This document shows, in pieces, positions 24,810-32,548 of a stretch of 64,000 nt of DNA. Under the pieces are notes generated by a model. It worked only from the letters and a program-made list of their open reading frames with translations, did no database searches and was not told the origin of the DNA. This DNA comes from JAWWOL01 sp033851545 (lineage in GTDB: Bacteria; Actinomycetota; Actinomycetes; JAWWOL01), in assembly GCA_033851545.1 (NCBI GenBank), contig JAWWOO010000005.1:1-64000 (forward strand). Direction: 5' to 3'. How positions within the stretch are numbered: the stretch's first letter is position 1; every line of letters starts with the position of its first letter. The position numbers and the translations under genes are program-made.

Positions 24810-25331
24810 TCACACCTCGAGGTCGAGCACCTCGCCCAAGCTGTCGGCCATGCTGTCGGCCAGGCTCTCGCCGGTGAGATCGGCGACCCGTGCCGAGCTC
24901 GCGATCAGCAGGTCGGCCGTCGAGATGCCCAGCGCGGTGCCCGTGTCGCCGGTGGCGGTATAGACCACGTCGTTGCGGCCGATCAGCGCATCGGCGAACA
25001 GCGGCACCTCCTCGGGCAGCAGCAACGGTGCGACCAGGCCGGCCGCGTAGTCCGTGCACTCGTTGATCTCCTGTGCGGTGGCGACCCGCAGGCTGTGGGA
25101 CCGAGCGGCCCGCAGGACTGCGGCGCGCACCGGCGTCCGGCAGGAAGGCACGGCCACGGCGATCATCCGCTCGTCGGCGATGTAGAGCCGCACGCTGACC
25201 GCCTGGTCGGGGTCGATGCCCAGGACGCTGGCGATCTCGTCCGCCTGAACGACGGCGCGGGCCAGCCGGAGGATCTCGTGCGGGATGTCCCGGCCGAGGA
25301 GCTCGCGATGGATGTCGAGCGCACCCTTCAT
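24810..25331 (-). CDS. YbaK/ProRS-associated domain protein (aminoacyl-tRNA deacylase-like)
   Basis: The 173-residue product begins MKGALDIHRELLGRDIPHEIL. It shows the YbaK/EbsC fold: HEILRLARAVVQADEIASVLG near the start, central strands, and GRNDVVYTATGDTGTALGISTADLL near the end. The family hydrolyses mischarged tRNAs. The ATG at 25331 has GGGAGG seven bases upstream. It is probably co-transcribed with the Nudix gene (34-base gap). The 177 bases between it and cca form a divergent promoter region without an evident gene. Confidence 0.82.
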   Translation of the reverse strand: MKGALDIHRELLGRDIPHEILRLARAVVQADEIASVLGIDPDQAVSVRLYIADERMIAVAVPSCRTPVRAAVLRAARSHSLRVATAQEINECTDYAAGLVAPLLLPEEVPLFADALIGRNDVVYTATGDTGTALGISTADLLIASSARVADLTGESLADSMADSLGEVLDLEV

Positions 25332-25508
25332 GAGACCTCCCGTCCAGCCGCTCCGCGGTGAAGGGCTCGGCCGGTATCCCCGCCGGGGAGTCCGGACAAA
25401 CGGGACTCCGGGTACGTGCGGACGCAATGACCCCGGATAACCTGCGGCCGGCCGCCCGGCCGACCCGTACGCTTAGGCGTCCCGCCCGTACCCGACCGGA
25501 TTGACCTG

Positions 25509-26984
25509 ATGTCTGCGCCCACCGTCACACCTGACCCCGACGACGACCTCACGGAGGCCCAGCGCCGGGCGGTGGCCGAGCTGATGCGGGTGTCACCGGT
25601 GGCGGACGAGCTGGGCCGCCGGTTCGAGGCCGCCGGCCACCAGCTCTACCTCGTCGGCGGCTCCGTACGTGACGCGCTGCTCGGCCGGCTGGGTGACGAC
25701 CTCGACTTCACCACCGATGCGCACCCCGAGCAGGTCAAGGCGCTGGCCAAGGGCTGGGCCGACTCGCTGTGGGAGACCGGCATCGCGTTCGGCACCGTCG
25801 GGCTGCAGAAGAACGGCTTGCGGCTCGAGGTCACGACCTACCGCAGCGAGAGCTACCGTTCGGAGTCGCGCAAGCCCGAAGTCACGTACGGGTCGAACCT
25901 CGACGACGACCTGGTGCGTCGCGACTTCACGGTGAACGCGATGGCGGTGTCGGTGCCGGAGCACCGCTTCGTTGATCCGTACGGCGGGCTGCCCGACCTC
26001 GCGGCGCGGGTGCTGCGCACGCCAGGGCGGCCGGAGGACTCGTTCGGCGATGACCCGTTGCGGATGCTGCGCGCGGCGCGTTTCTCGGCGCAGCTGGGGT
26101 TTTCGGTCGCTGACGACGTCGTTGCGGCGATGGTCTCGATGTGCGGCCGGCTCGCGATCGTGACCGCCGAGCGGGTGCAGGGCGAGCTGTCCAAGCTGCT
26201 GCTGTCCCCCGTACCCCGGCGTGGTCTCGAGCTGCTGGTCGAGACCGGGCTGGCCGAGCTGGTCCTGCCGGAGCTGCCCCGGCTGGCGATGCAGGCCGAC
26301 CCGGAGCACCGGCACAAGGACGTCTACCAGCACACCCTCGCGGTGCTCGAGAACGCCATTCGCCTGGAGCCTGCCGGGCCGGACCTGGTGCTGCGGCTGG
26401 CGGCGCTGCTGCACGACATCGGCAAGCCGAAGACGCGCCGGTTCGAGGACGCCGGTGGGGTCTCGTTCCACCATCACGAGGTCGTCGGCGCCAAGATGGC
26501 CCGCGAGCGGCTGGCCATCCTGAAGTACTCCCGGGAGATCATCGAGGCGGTGGCCAAGCTGGTCGAGCTGCACCTGCGGTTCTACGGCTACGGCCGGGGC
26601 GAGTGGACCGACAGTGCCGTACGGCGCTATGTCCGCGACGCCGGGCCGGTGCTCGACCGGCTGCACCTGCTGGTGCGCAGCGACTGCACCACCCGGAACA
26701 AGCGCAAGGCGCAGGCGCAGGAGCAGGCCTACACCGAGCTCGAGGCCCGGATCGCCGCGCTGGCCGAGCAGGAGGAGCTGGGCAAGATCCGGCCCGACCT
26801 CGACGGCAACGCGATCATGTCCCTGCTCGGGCTGGCGCCCGGCCCCGCGGTCGGGCGGGCGTACAACGCGATGCTTGAGCTGCGCCTGGAGCGCGGGCCG
26901 CTGCCGTACGACGAGGCGGTGGCGGCGTTGCGCGCCTGGGCGGCCGGCGAGGGGCTCGAGGTCCCGCCCCCTGGCCCGAGCTGA
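25509..26984 (+). CDS. cca: CCA tRNA nucleotidyltransferase with HD domain
   Basis: This enzyme adds or repairs the 3' CCA of tRNAs. The 491-residue product has the class II nucleotidyltransferase head (YLVGGSVRDALLG near 47-59, with DLDFTTDA carrying the catalytic aspartates), the motif RRDFTVNAMAV, the template motif EDSFGDDPLRMLRAARF, and an HD phosphohydrolase-like domain (LLHDIGKPKTRRF near 301-313, with HHHEVVG). The position next to the murJ row matches pcnA (Rv3907c). Its TGA overlaps a DnaA-box-like sequence at 26982-26990. Confidence 0.96.
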   Translation: MSAPTVTPDPDDDLTEAQRRAVAELMRVSPVADELGRRFEAAGHQLYLVGGSVRDALLGRLGDDLDFTTDAHPEQVKALAKGWADSLWETGIAFGTVGLQKNGLRLEVTTYRSESYRSESRKPEVTYGSNLDDDLVRRDFTVNAMAVSVPEHRFVDPYGGLPDLAARVLRTPGRPEDSFGDDPLRMLRAARFSAQLGFSVADDVVAAMVSMCGRLAIVTAERVQGELSKLLLSPVPRRGLELLVETGLAELVLPELPRLAMQADPEHRHKDVYQHTLAVLENAIRLEPAGPDLVLRLAALLHDIGKPKTRRFEDAGGVSFHHHEVVGAKMARERLAILKYSREIIEAVAKLVELHLRFYGYGRGEWTDSAVRRYVRDAGPVLDRLHLLVRSDCTTRNKRKAQAQEQAYTELEARIAALAEQEELGKIRPDLDGNAIMSLLGLAPGPAVGRAYNAMLELRLERGPLPYDEAVAALRAWAAGEGLEVPPPGPS

Positions 26985-27031
26985 TCCACAGGCGTTCCCG
27001 GGGCCGAAGCACCCACCGTCCCCGCGTGCGA

Positions 27032-27251
27032 CGATAGCGCCGCCATCGGCGGCCAGGCCCGGTGGAACCGACGATAGCGCCGCTTTCGGCGGAGCCCGGC
27101 ATCGTCCCGCGTGCGCCGATAGCGCCGCCATCGGCGCCCAGGCCCGGTGGAACCGACGATAGCGCCGCTTTCGGCGGAGCCCGGCATCGTCCCGATAGCG
27201 CCGCCATCGGCGCCCAGGCCCGGTGGAACCGACGATAGCGCCGCTTTCGGC
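27032..27251. repeat. Tandem array of six compact hairpin motifs (85-bp double unit)
   Basis: The motif CGATAGCGCCGC(CA/TT)TCGGC occurs six times, starting at 27032, 27072, 27117, 27157, 27193 and 27233, alternating CA and TT types. Each forms a 5-6 bp stem with a CCAT or CTTT loop (CGCCG/CGGCG). The double unit repeats at 85 and then 76 bp and is otherwise nearly identical, including CAGGCCCGGTGGAACC between members. It fills the gap between convergent cca and tetR genes (26985-27294), where no gene is seen. It resembles REP-type elements and may terminate transcription from both sides. Confidence 0.9.
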
Positions 27252-27294
27252 TTCAACAGGCGGTTGGGACGGCGCTCGCCTGTTCAGGACAGCT

Positions 27295-27849
27295 TCAAGG
27301 CAGCAGCCGGTAGAGCTGCTCGGCGACCTGGTCGAGCGGAGCCACATCACCCTGGGCTCGGCACAGGATGAGCGCCCCCTCCATGCCGGCCAGGGTCGCG
27401 GTGGCGATGTTGCCTGCCGCGTCCGCGGGAACGCCGGTCGCCTCGAGCTGGGTCGTCAGCAGGTCGGTCCAGGCCCGGAAGGTCTGCCGTACGACGTCCA
27501 GGAGCGCGGGCTCCCTGGCCGAGGTGTCCACGGCGACGCCCGCCACGACGCAGCCCCCCGTGGCGTCCGAGCCGAGCACGACGCCACGCCACATCCCGAT
27601 GAAGCGCTCGAGGACCCCGCGGGGCGTGCTGCCGGTGAAGCCGGTCTGGTAGGCGAGCAGCCGGCCTGAGGTCCACCGCACGGCTTCCTCGGCGAGCTGT
27701 TGCTTGCCGGCCGGAAAGTGGTGGTAGATCGAGCCGCGCGGCGCACCGCTGTCGGCGAGGACGTCCGAGAACGAGGTCGCACTGACCCCGCGGCTGCCGA
27801 TCAGCGAGGCGGCGCTGGCCACCATCCGCTCCCGGCTGTCGTTCGCCAT
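27295..27849 (-). CDS. TetR family regulator (YxaF/LmrA-like)
   Basis: The 184-residue product has an N-terminal TetR helix-turn-helix (about 8-54: ATSFSDVLADSGAPRGSIYHHF) and a C-terminal ligand domain of the LmrA/YxaF type (VLERFIGMWRGVVLGSDATGGCVVAG). The ligand is unknown. It is divergent from the tautomerase gene, with a perfect dyad between them that is a likely operator. It faces cca across the hairpin array. Confidence 0.88.
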   Translation of the reverse strand: MANDSRERMVASAASLIGSRGVSATSFSDVLADSGAPRGSIYHHFPAGKQQLAEEAVRWTSGRLLAYQTGFTGSTPRGVLERFIGMWRGVVLGSDATGGCVVAGVAVDTSAREPALLDVVRQTFRAWTDLLTTQLEATGVPADAAGNIATATLAGMEGALILCRAQGDVAPLDQVAEQLYRLLP

Positions 27850-27920
27850 CGCCGCTCCCAGGCCCCCTTGACCATCAGTTGACTATGACGCTCAGCATAT
27901 GGCACCCTCACCGGGACAAA

Positions 27921-27938
27921 GTATGACGACCGTCATAC
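27921..27938. promoter_or_regulatory. Probable TetR operator (tautomerase promoter)
   Basis: GTATGACG (27921-27928) and CGTCATAC (27931-27938) form a perfect 8-bp inverted repeat with a 2-base centre, 22 bases before the tautomerase ATG. A related half-site TATGACG lies nearer tetR at about 27885, so both divergent genes could be controlled. Confidence 0.7.
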
Positions 27939-27959
27939 CGCTGTCCGAGGGAGACTGCC

Positions 27960-28382
27960 ATGCCGATGATCGACGTCTATGCCGCCACCGGGACGTTCGC
28001 CGACAAGCCGACGCTGACCAGGGGGCTGACCGCTGCGATGATGCGGTGGGAGGGCGTGCCGGCGATCTCGCTGTTCCTCGACAACACGGCGGCGTTCGTC
28101 CACGACCTGGCGCCCGACTCGGTGGCCAACGCCAACGGCGCTAGCAACTACGTGCGGGTCCAGATCCTCACGCCCGCAGGGGTTCTCACCCGCGACAAGC
28201 AGCTCGGCTGCGTACGAGAGATGACGGACATCGTCGCGGCGGCGGCCGGCGACCCGACGCTGGTCGAACGGACCTGGGTGCTGATCAGCGAGTCCCCCGA
28301 GGGTGGCTGGGGCATCAACGGGTTCGCCTACACCGGCGCCGACATCGCGGCCGCCGCCCGCAGGGAGCTCAGCGGCCAGTAG
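27960..28382 (+). CDS. Tautomerase family protein
   Basis: The 140-residue product begins M-P-M-I-D; removal of Met would expose the N-terminal proline that is the catalytic base of the 4-oxalocrotonate tautomerase superfamily. The length (two beta-alpha-beta halves) fits the longer monomers of the MIF/cis-CaaD side. The substrate is unknown. It is divergent from a TetR gene, has GAGGGAG before its ATG, and its 3' end overlaps the MFS gene on the other strand by 14 bases. Confidence 0.8.
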   Translation: MPMIDVYAATGTFADKPTLTRGLTAAMMRWEGVPAISLFLDNTAAFVHDLAPDSVANANGASNYVRVQILTPAGVLTRDKQLGCVREMTDIVAAAAGDPTLVERTWVLISESPEGGWGINGFAYTGADIAAAARRELSGQ

Positions 28383-29697
28383 CCCTGCTGAGGGGCAACG
28401 ACGTCGCCCCTCGCGGTGCTGGCTCGACGCGGCGCCGGCTGGCAGCCCAGAACCAGGCCGCGGCGATCGCGTAGCCGGCGGTGATGACCACGATCGACCC
28501 GTACGACCTGCCGGTTCTCGGCAGCCCGATGACGCTGAGAACCGCTGCTGCGACGAAGGTCAGGTTGAAGAGCGTGTCGTAGACCGAGAAGACCCGGCCG
28601 AGGAACTCGTCGTCGACGCTTTCCTGGACGATCGTGTCGACGCAGATCTTCGAGCCTTGGGCGACGAACCCGAGCAGCAGCGCTGCGGTGACGAACAGGT
28701 CCTGCCGGTACGGGGTGGCCAACGCGCCCTCGACCACTGCTGCGCCGCCGAGCAGCAGCGAGATCCACGCCTCCTTGCTGATCCGTGCGGTCGTCCGCGG
28801 CGTGACGACAGCGGCAAGCAGGACGCCGATCCCGCTCGCGCCGAAGATCTCCGCCAGTCCGGGCAGGCCGGCTCTCCACAGGCCGTGGTCGTGGAAGTAG
28901 TTGCGGTAGAGCAGGATCGTCGCGATGGTCGAGATCCCGTAGAACAGCCGATGAGCTCCGATTGCCAGCAGGGCGTTGCGGGCCCTCGTACGGGACCAGA
29001 TGTGCCGGCCGCCGGCGAGCAGTCCGCGGCTCACGACGCCGAGCTGGTGGTGCAGGGGGGCGAGCGGCTCCTCCAGGTCGGGGCCGAGGGCTGCGGCCGC
29101 GAAGCCGCTGACGACGAGCGAGCTGATCAGGTAGATGACCGCCGCCGCGCAGGCAAGCCCGGCGTCCCCCTGGTCACCGCCGCCGACCGCCTGCCGCAGC
29201 AGCAGGGCCAGTCCGGCTCCGGCGAACGTGCCGACCGTGCCCGAGGTCGTCGACACCGAGTTCGCCAGGACGAGGTGGGCCGGCGAGACGGTGTGCGGCA
29301 GCCCGGCCGAGAGGGCGGAGAGGTAGAACCGGTTGACGCTCGTCGCCGCGAGCGCGGCGCCGTAGAACGCCGGGCTCACCGGACCTTGCCAGAGCAGCAG
29401 AATTGCTGCCAGGACGACGATCGCGGCCCGTACGACGTTGGCCAGGAGCAGCACGCGCTGCCGTCGCCAGCGGTCGAGGAAGACGCCGGCGAACGGGCCG
29501 ACCACGGAGTAGGGCAGCAGGATGATGCTGAACCCGACGGCCAGGGTCGACGGGTCGGTCGCGTGCTCGGGGTTGAACAGGACGGCGCTGGCGAGGCTGG
29601 CCTGGAACACGCCGTCGGCGACCTGGGACGCCAGCCGGGTCGCGTACAGGCGGGTGAAGCCAGGCTCGTGGAACAGGTCACGCACCCGGCTGGTCAC
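28369..29697 (-). CDS. Major facilitator superfamily transporter
   Basis: The 442-residue product has about 12 TM helices and the MFS loop 2-3 signature GPFAGVFLDRWRRQRVLL (about 67-84). It resembles the actinobacterial efflux-type MFS proteins that start MTSRVRDLFHEPGFTRLYATRL. The cargo cannot be inferred. It is followed 20 bases upstream by the SnoaL-like gene on the same strand, and the two could be one transcript. Confidence 0.87.
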   Translation of the reverse strand: MTSRVRDLFHEPGFTRLYATRLASQVADGVFQASLASAVLFNPEHATDPSTLAVGFSIILLPYSVVGPFAGVFLDRWRRQRVLLLANVVRAAIVVLAAILLLWQGPVSPAFYGAALAATSVNRFYLSALSAGLPHTVSPAHLVLANSVSTTSGTVGTFAGAGLALLLRQAVGGGDQGDAGLACAAAVIYLISSLVVSGFAAAALGPDLEEPLAPLHHQLGVVSRGLLAGGRHIWSRTRARNALLAIGAHRLFYGISTIATILLYRNYFHDHGLWRAGLPGLAEIFGASGIGVLLAAVVTPRTTARISKEAWISLLLGGAAVVEGALATPYRQDLFVTAALLLGFVAQGSKICVDTIVQESVDDEFLGRVFSVYDTLFNLTFVAAAVLSVIGLPRTGRSYGSIVVITAGYAIAAAWFWAASRRRVEPAPRGATSLPLSRATGR

Positions 29698-29717
29698 GGC
29701 CCCAGGCTAACGACCGC

Positions 29718-30095
29718 TCAGGGTGCGGTCGGCCGGAACCCGGAGCACATCATCCGCAGGTAGTTGATCCGGCCGTCCTGGACGGTGAAGTAGGCCTGCT
29801 GCTCGGTCACGAGCTCCTCGCCAAGGCCGCCGACGTGGCTGCTGACGTGGAACCGGTAGGTCAGCCGTTCCCGGTCGGCGACAGTGCTGGTCTCGATGGC
29901 CTCGATGGCCGTGACCTGGTCGTGCGGCTCGAACCAGTGGCCGAGCAGTACGTCGAGGACCTCCTGGCTGGAGGCGCCTTCCCAGAACCGGTGGGGGGTC
30001 AGTCCCTTGAAATCGACCTGGGGGTCCAGCAGGGAGAGCAGCGCGGCAGAGTCCTTGGTCGCGATTGCCCGGGCAAGCTGCTCACCGTGGTTCAC
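29718..30095 (-). CDS. SnoaL-like / NTF2-like protein
   Basis: The 125-residue product has the NTF2-like cone fold pattern: an N-terminal helix (GEQLARAIATKDSAALLSLLD), the conserved DFKGLTPHRFWEG loop, and four C-terminal strands ending YFTVQDGRINYLRMMCSGF. The family includes polyketide cyclases and many proteins of unknown role. No catalytic residue can be assigned. It lies between the MFS gene and the ino1 terminator. Confidence 0.78.
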   Translation of the reverse strand: MNHGEQLARAIATKDSAALLSLLDPQVDFKGLTPHRFWEGASSQEVLDVLLGHWFEPHDQVTAIEAIETSTVADRERLTYRFHVSSHVGGLGEELVTEQQAYFTVQDGRINYLRMMCSGFRPTAP

Positions 30096-30130
30096 GGCCT
30101 GAGTGTCCGTCCGGCGCCGGGGAAAGACAA

Positions 30131-30161
30131 CTGCCCTGCCACCGCGGAGGTGACAGGGCAG
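30131..30161 (-). terminator. ino1 terminator hairpin
   Basis: CTGCCCTG (30131-30138) pairs with CAGGGCAG (30154-30161), with an additional CACC/GGTG inner stem, 36 bases downstream of the ino1 stop on the minus strand. It also separates ino1 from the SnoaL-like gene. Confidence 0.7.
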
Positions 30162-30196
30162 CTGGTCGTACGCAGCGTCAATCGACAGCGCGGTGG

Positions 30197-31288
30197 CTAT
30201 CTCTCGACGTCCCCGGCGATGAAGGCCTCGAGCTTGGCCCGGGCGATGTCATCGGCGAACTGCTCGGGCGGGGACTTCATGAAGTAGGACGACGCGGACA
30301 GCAGCGGGCCGCCGACGCCACGGTCGAGGGCGATCTTGGCGCAACGCAGGGCGTCGATGATGACACCGGCCGAGTTGGGCGAGTCCCAGACCTCGAGCTT
30401 GTACTCCATGTTCAACGGCACGTCGCCGAAGGCGCGACCCTCGAGGCGGACGTAGGCCCACTTGCGGTCGTCGAGCCACGCGACGTAGTCGGACGGGCCG
30501 ATGTGCACGTTGCGGGCACCGAGGTCGTGCTCGATGTTCGAGGTGACGGCCTGGGTCTTGCTGATCTTCTTGGACTCCAGGCGCTCGCGCTCGAGCATGT
30601 TCATGAAGTCCATGTTGCCGCCGACGTTGAGCTGGTAGGTCCGGTCGAGCACGACGCCGCGGTCCTCGAACAGCTTGGCCAGCACCCGGTGGGTGATCGT
30701 GGCGCCGACCTGGCTCTTGATGTCGTCGCCGACGATCGGGACCCCGGCGTCGGTGAACTTCTTCGCCCAGGCCGGCGTACCGGCAATGAAGACCGGGAGC
30801 GCGTTGACGAAGCCGACGTGTGCGTCGATCGCGCACTGGGCGTAGAACTTCGCCGCCTGCTCCGAACCGACCGGCAGGTAGCAGATCAGCACGTCGGCCT
30901 CGGTCTCACGCAGCACCTGGACCACGTCGACCGGGGTGTCCGTGGACTCCTCGATGGTCTGCATGTAGTACTTGCCGAGCCCGTCGAGGGTGTGGCCCCG
31001 CTGGACGGTGACGCCGGTGGGCGGCACGTCGGCGAACTTGATGGTGTTGTTCTCGCTGGCGCCGATCGCGTCGCTGAGGTCCTGGCCGACCTTCTTGCCG
31101 TCGACGTCGAACGCAGCGACGAAGTCGATGTCACCGACGTGGTACTGGCCGAGCTTGACGTGCATGAGCCCGGGGACCCGTGACTCGGCGTCAGCGTTGC
31201 GGTAGTACTCGACGCCCTGCACCAGCGACGATGCGCAGTTGCCGACGCCGACGATGGCTACGCGGATGCGGCCTGAGCTGGTGCTCAT
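30197..31288 (-). CDS. ino1: myo-Inositol-3-phosphate synthase
   Basis: The enzyme converts glucose 6-phosphate to inositol 3-phosphate using NAD, the first step toward phosphatidylinositol and mycothiol in Actinobacteria. The 363-residue product has the NAD motif VAIVGVGNCASSLVQG (about 10-25), the stretch LPVFIAGTPAWAKKF, the metal/substrate motif GDDIKSQVGATITHR and LNVGGNMDF. The ATG has AAAGGAG upstream and overlaps the padR stop (ATGA). The padR-ino1 pair is conserved in mycobacteria (Rv0047c-Rv0046c). Confidence 0.96.
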   Translation of the reverse strand: MSTSSGRIRVAIVGVGNCASSLVQGVEYYRNADAESRVPGLMHVKLGQYHVGDIDFVAAFDVDGKKVGQDLSDAIGASENNTIKFADVPPTGVTVQRGHTLDGLGKYYMQTIEESTDTPVDVVQVLRETEADVLICYLPVGSEQAAKFYAQCAIDAHVGFVNALPVFIAGTPAWAKKFTDAGVPIVGDDIKSQVGATITHRVLAKLFEDRGVVLDRTYQLNVGGNMDFMNMLERERLESKKISKTQAVTSNIEHDLGARNVHIGPSDYVAWLDDRKWAYVRLEGRAFGDVPLNMEYKLEVWDSPNSAGVIIDALRCAKIALDRGVGGPLLSASSYFMKSPPEQFADDIARAKLEAFIAGDVER

Positions 31289-31899
31289 GCGTCTGCTCCT
31301 TTGTTCTGACTCGTGTGGGATGTGCTGGTTGTGTCTCTGTTGCGCTCACTCGCGATGAGCTCCTCGATCCAGCGCACTTCCCGCTCTGCGGACTCGAGGC
31401 CGTGCTTGGCAAGTTCTGTGGTGTAGGAGTCGAGGCGCTCCCGGGTCCGGGACATCGAGGCCCGTACGCCGTACGCCCGCTCCTCGAGCCGGCTGCGACG
31501 ACCCTCGAGGATCCGGAGCCGGACCTCGGCGTCGGTCTGGCCGAAGAACGCGAAGTGGACGCCGAAGTTCTCGTCCTCCCAGGCGGCCGGCCCGGCCTCG
31601 GTCAGCAGGTCGGCGAACCGCTCCTTGCCGTCCGCGGTCAGCTTGTAGACGACCTTGCCGCGACGGCCGGTGAGCGCCGGTGCCGCGAGCGGGCTGTCCG
31701 TCTCGGCGGGCAGGTCCTCGGCGATGTAGCCCGCCGTCTGCATGTCGCGCAACGCCGGGTAGAGGGAGCCGTACGAGAGGGCGCGTAGGCTGCCGAGCAG
31801 GGTGTTCAGCCGCTTGCGCAGCTCGTACCCGTGCAACGGAGACTCCTGGAGCAAGCCGAGGACGGCGAGCTCGAGGACGCCACCCCGCTTCTTGCTCAT
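31285..31899 (-). CDS. PadR family transcriptional regulator
   Basis: The 204-residue product has the PadR winged helix (about 8-85: LELAVLGLLQESPLHGYELRKRL and SYGSLYPALRDMQTAGYI) and a C-terminal coiled-coil domain (about 110-190). It probably represses itself and the coupled ino1 gene. The ATG at 31899 is chosen because it gives the family start MSKKRGGVLEL. A large perfect palindrome lies 25 bases upstream, the likely operator. Confidence 0.92.
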   Translation of the reverse strand: MSKKRGGVLELAVLGLLQESPLHGYELRKRLNTLLGSLRALSYGSLYPALRDMQTAGYIAEDLPAETDSPLAAPALTGRRGKVVYKLTADGKERFADLLTEAGPAAWEDENFGVHFAFFGQTDAEVRLRILEGRRSRLEERAYGVRASMSRTRERLDSYTTELAKHGLESAEREVRWIEELIASERNRDTTSTSHTSQNKGADA

Positions 31900-31923
31900 G
31901 TCTGCCTCGCTCGCGTCGTGGGT

Positions 31924-31948
31924 TCGATGTATCGAACCGATACATCGA
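31924..31948. promoter_or_regulatory. Probable PadR operator
   Basis: TCGATGTATCG (31924-31934) and CGATACATCGA (31938-31948) form a perfect 11-bp inverted repeat around AAC. It contains the ATGT...ACAT core typical of PadR boxes and lies just upstream of padR-ino1 on the side of the divergent DUF5318 gene. Confidence 0.8.
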
Positions 31949-32080
31949 GACGATAGCAGGCGTTTCGGTGAACGCCACCCCAACGCCGGACGTCGCGCTC
32001 CGGCGCGTCCCCCGTACGGTCGGCCAGGCGTTACGAATTTGTGCGCGGCGGACCCTCCTGCCGGGGCGTACGGTGGGAAC

Positions 32081-32488
32081 GTGGCTCGATCCGTTCGCTC
32101 GGTCATCGACTACTCGCTCGCCCGCCGGGCGACGTTGGCCGGGCTTTTCACCGGGAAGGTGTCCGCGCTCGATGCGTGCGACGCCCATCCCTACCTGCTC
32201 CGGGCGGCGAAGCACCACGGCGAGCCCACCGATCGCACCTGCCCGGTCTGCAAGCAGCACCCGCTGACCCAGGTGACCTACGTCTACGGCGACGAGCTGG
32301 GCGAGTCCAGCGGTCAGGTGCGCCCGACCCGGGAGATCGACCGGCTCGAGGATCTCTATGCCGAGCTGGCGGTCTTTGTCGTGGAAGTGTGTAAGAGCTG
32401 TTCGTGGAACCACCTCACCACCTCGTACGTTGTGGGGACCGGTGAACGCCAAGTGCGCCGGGCCCGACGCCGGGCAGCGGAGGAGTGA
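32081..32488 (+). CDS. DUF5318 zinc-ribbon-like protein (Rv0049-like)
   Basis: The 135-residue product has two CxxC pairs, TCPVC (about 51-55) and VCKSC (about 103-107), which suggests one zinc ribbon, and a basic C-terminus (RQVRRARRRAAEE). Function is unknown. The family is confined to Actinobacteria and always sits before the class A PBP gene, as here (60-base gap), so a cell-wall link is likely (inference). The GTG at 32081 is chosen; the frame upstream crosses the padR operator without homology. Confidence 0.85.
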   Translation: MARSVRSVIDYSLARRATLAGLFTGKVSALDACDAHPYLLRAAKHHGEPTDRTCPVCKQHPLTQVTYVYGDELGESSGQVRPTREIDRLEDLYAELAVFVVEVCKSCSWNHLTTSYVVGTGERQVRRARRRAAEE

Positions 32489-32548
32489 GCCGAGCCCTGC
32501 GGTCGCCTTCCGTTTCGGACTCGACCTGACCAGGGCACTAAGGCCCGC

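Noticed and set aside
27032..27251. CRISPR array
   Set aside because: The units are hairpin pairs with near-identical intervals rather than unique spacers, and no cas gene is near.
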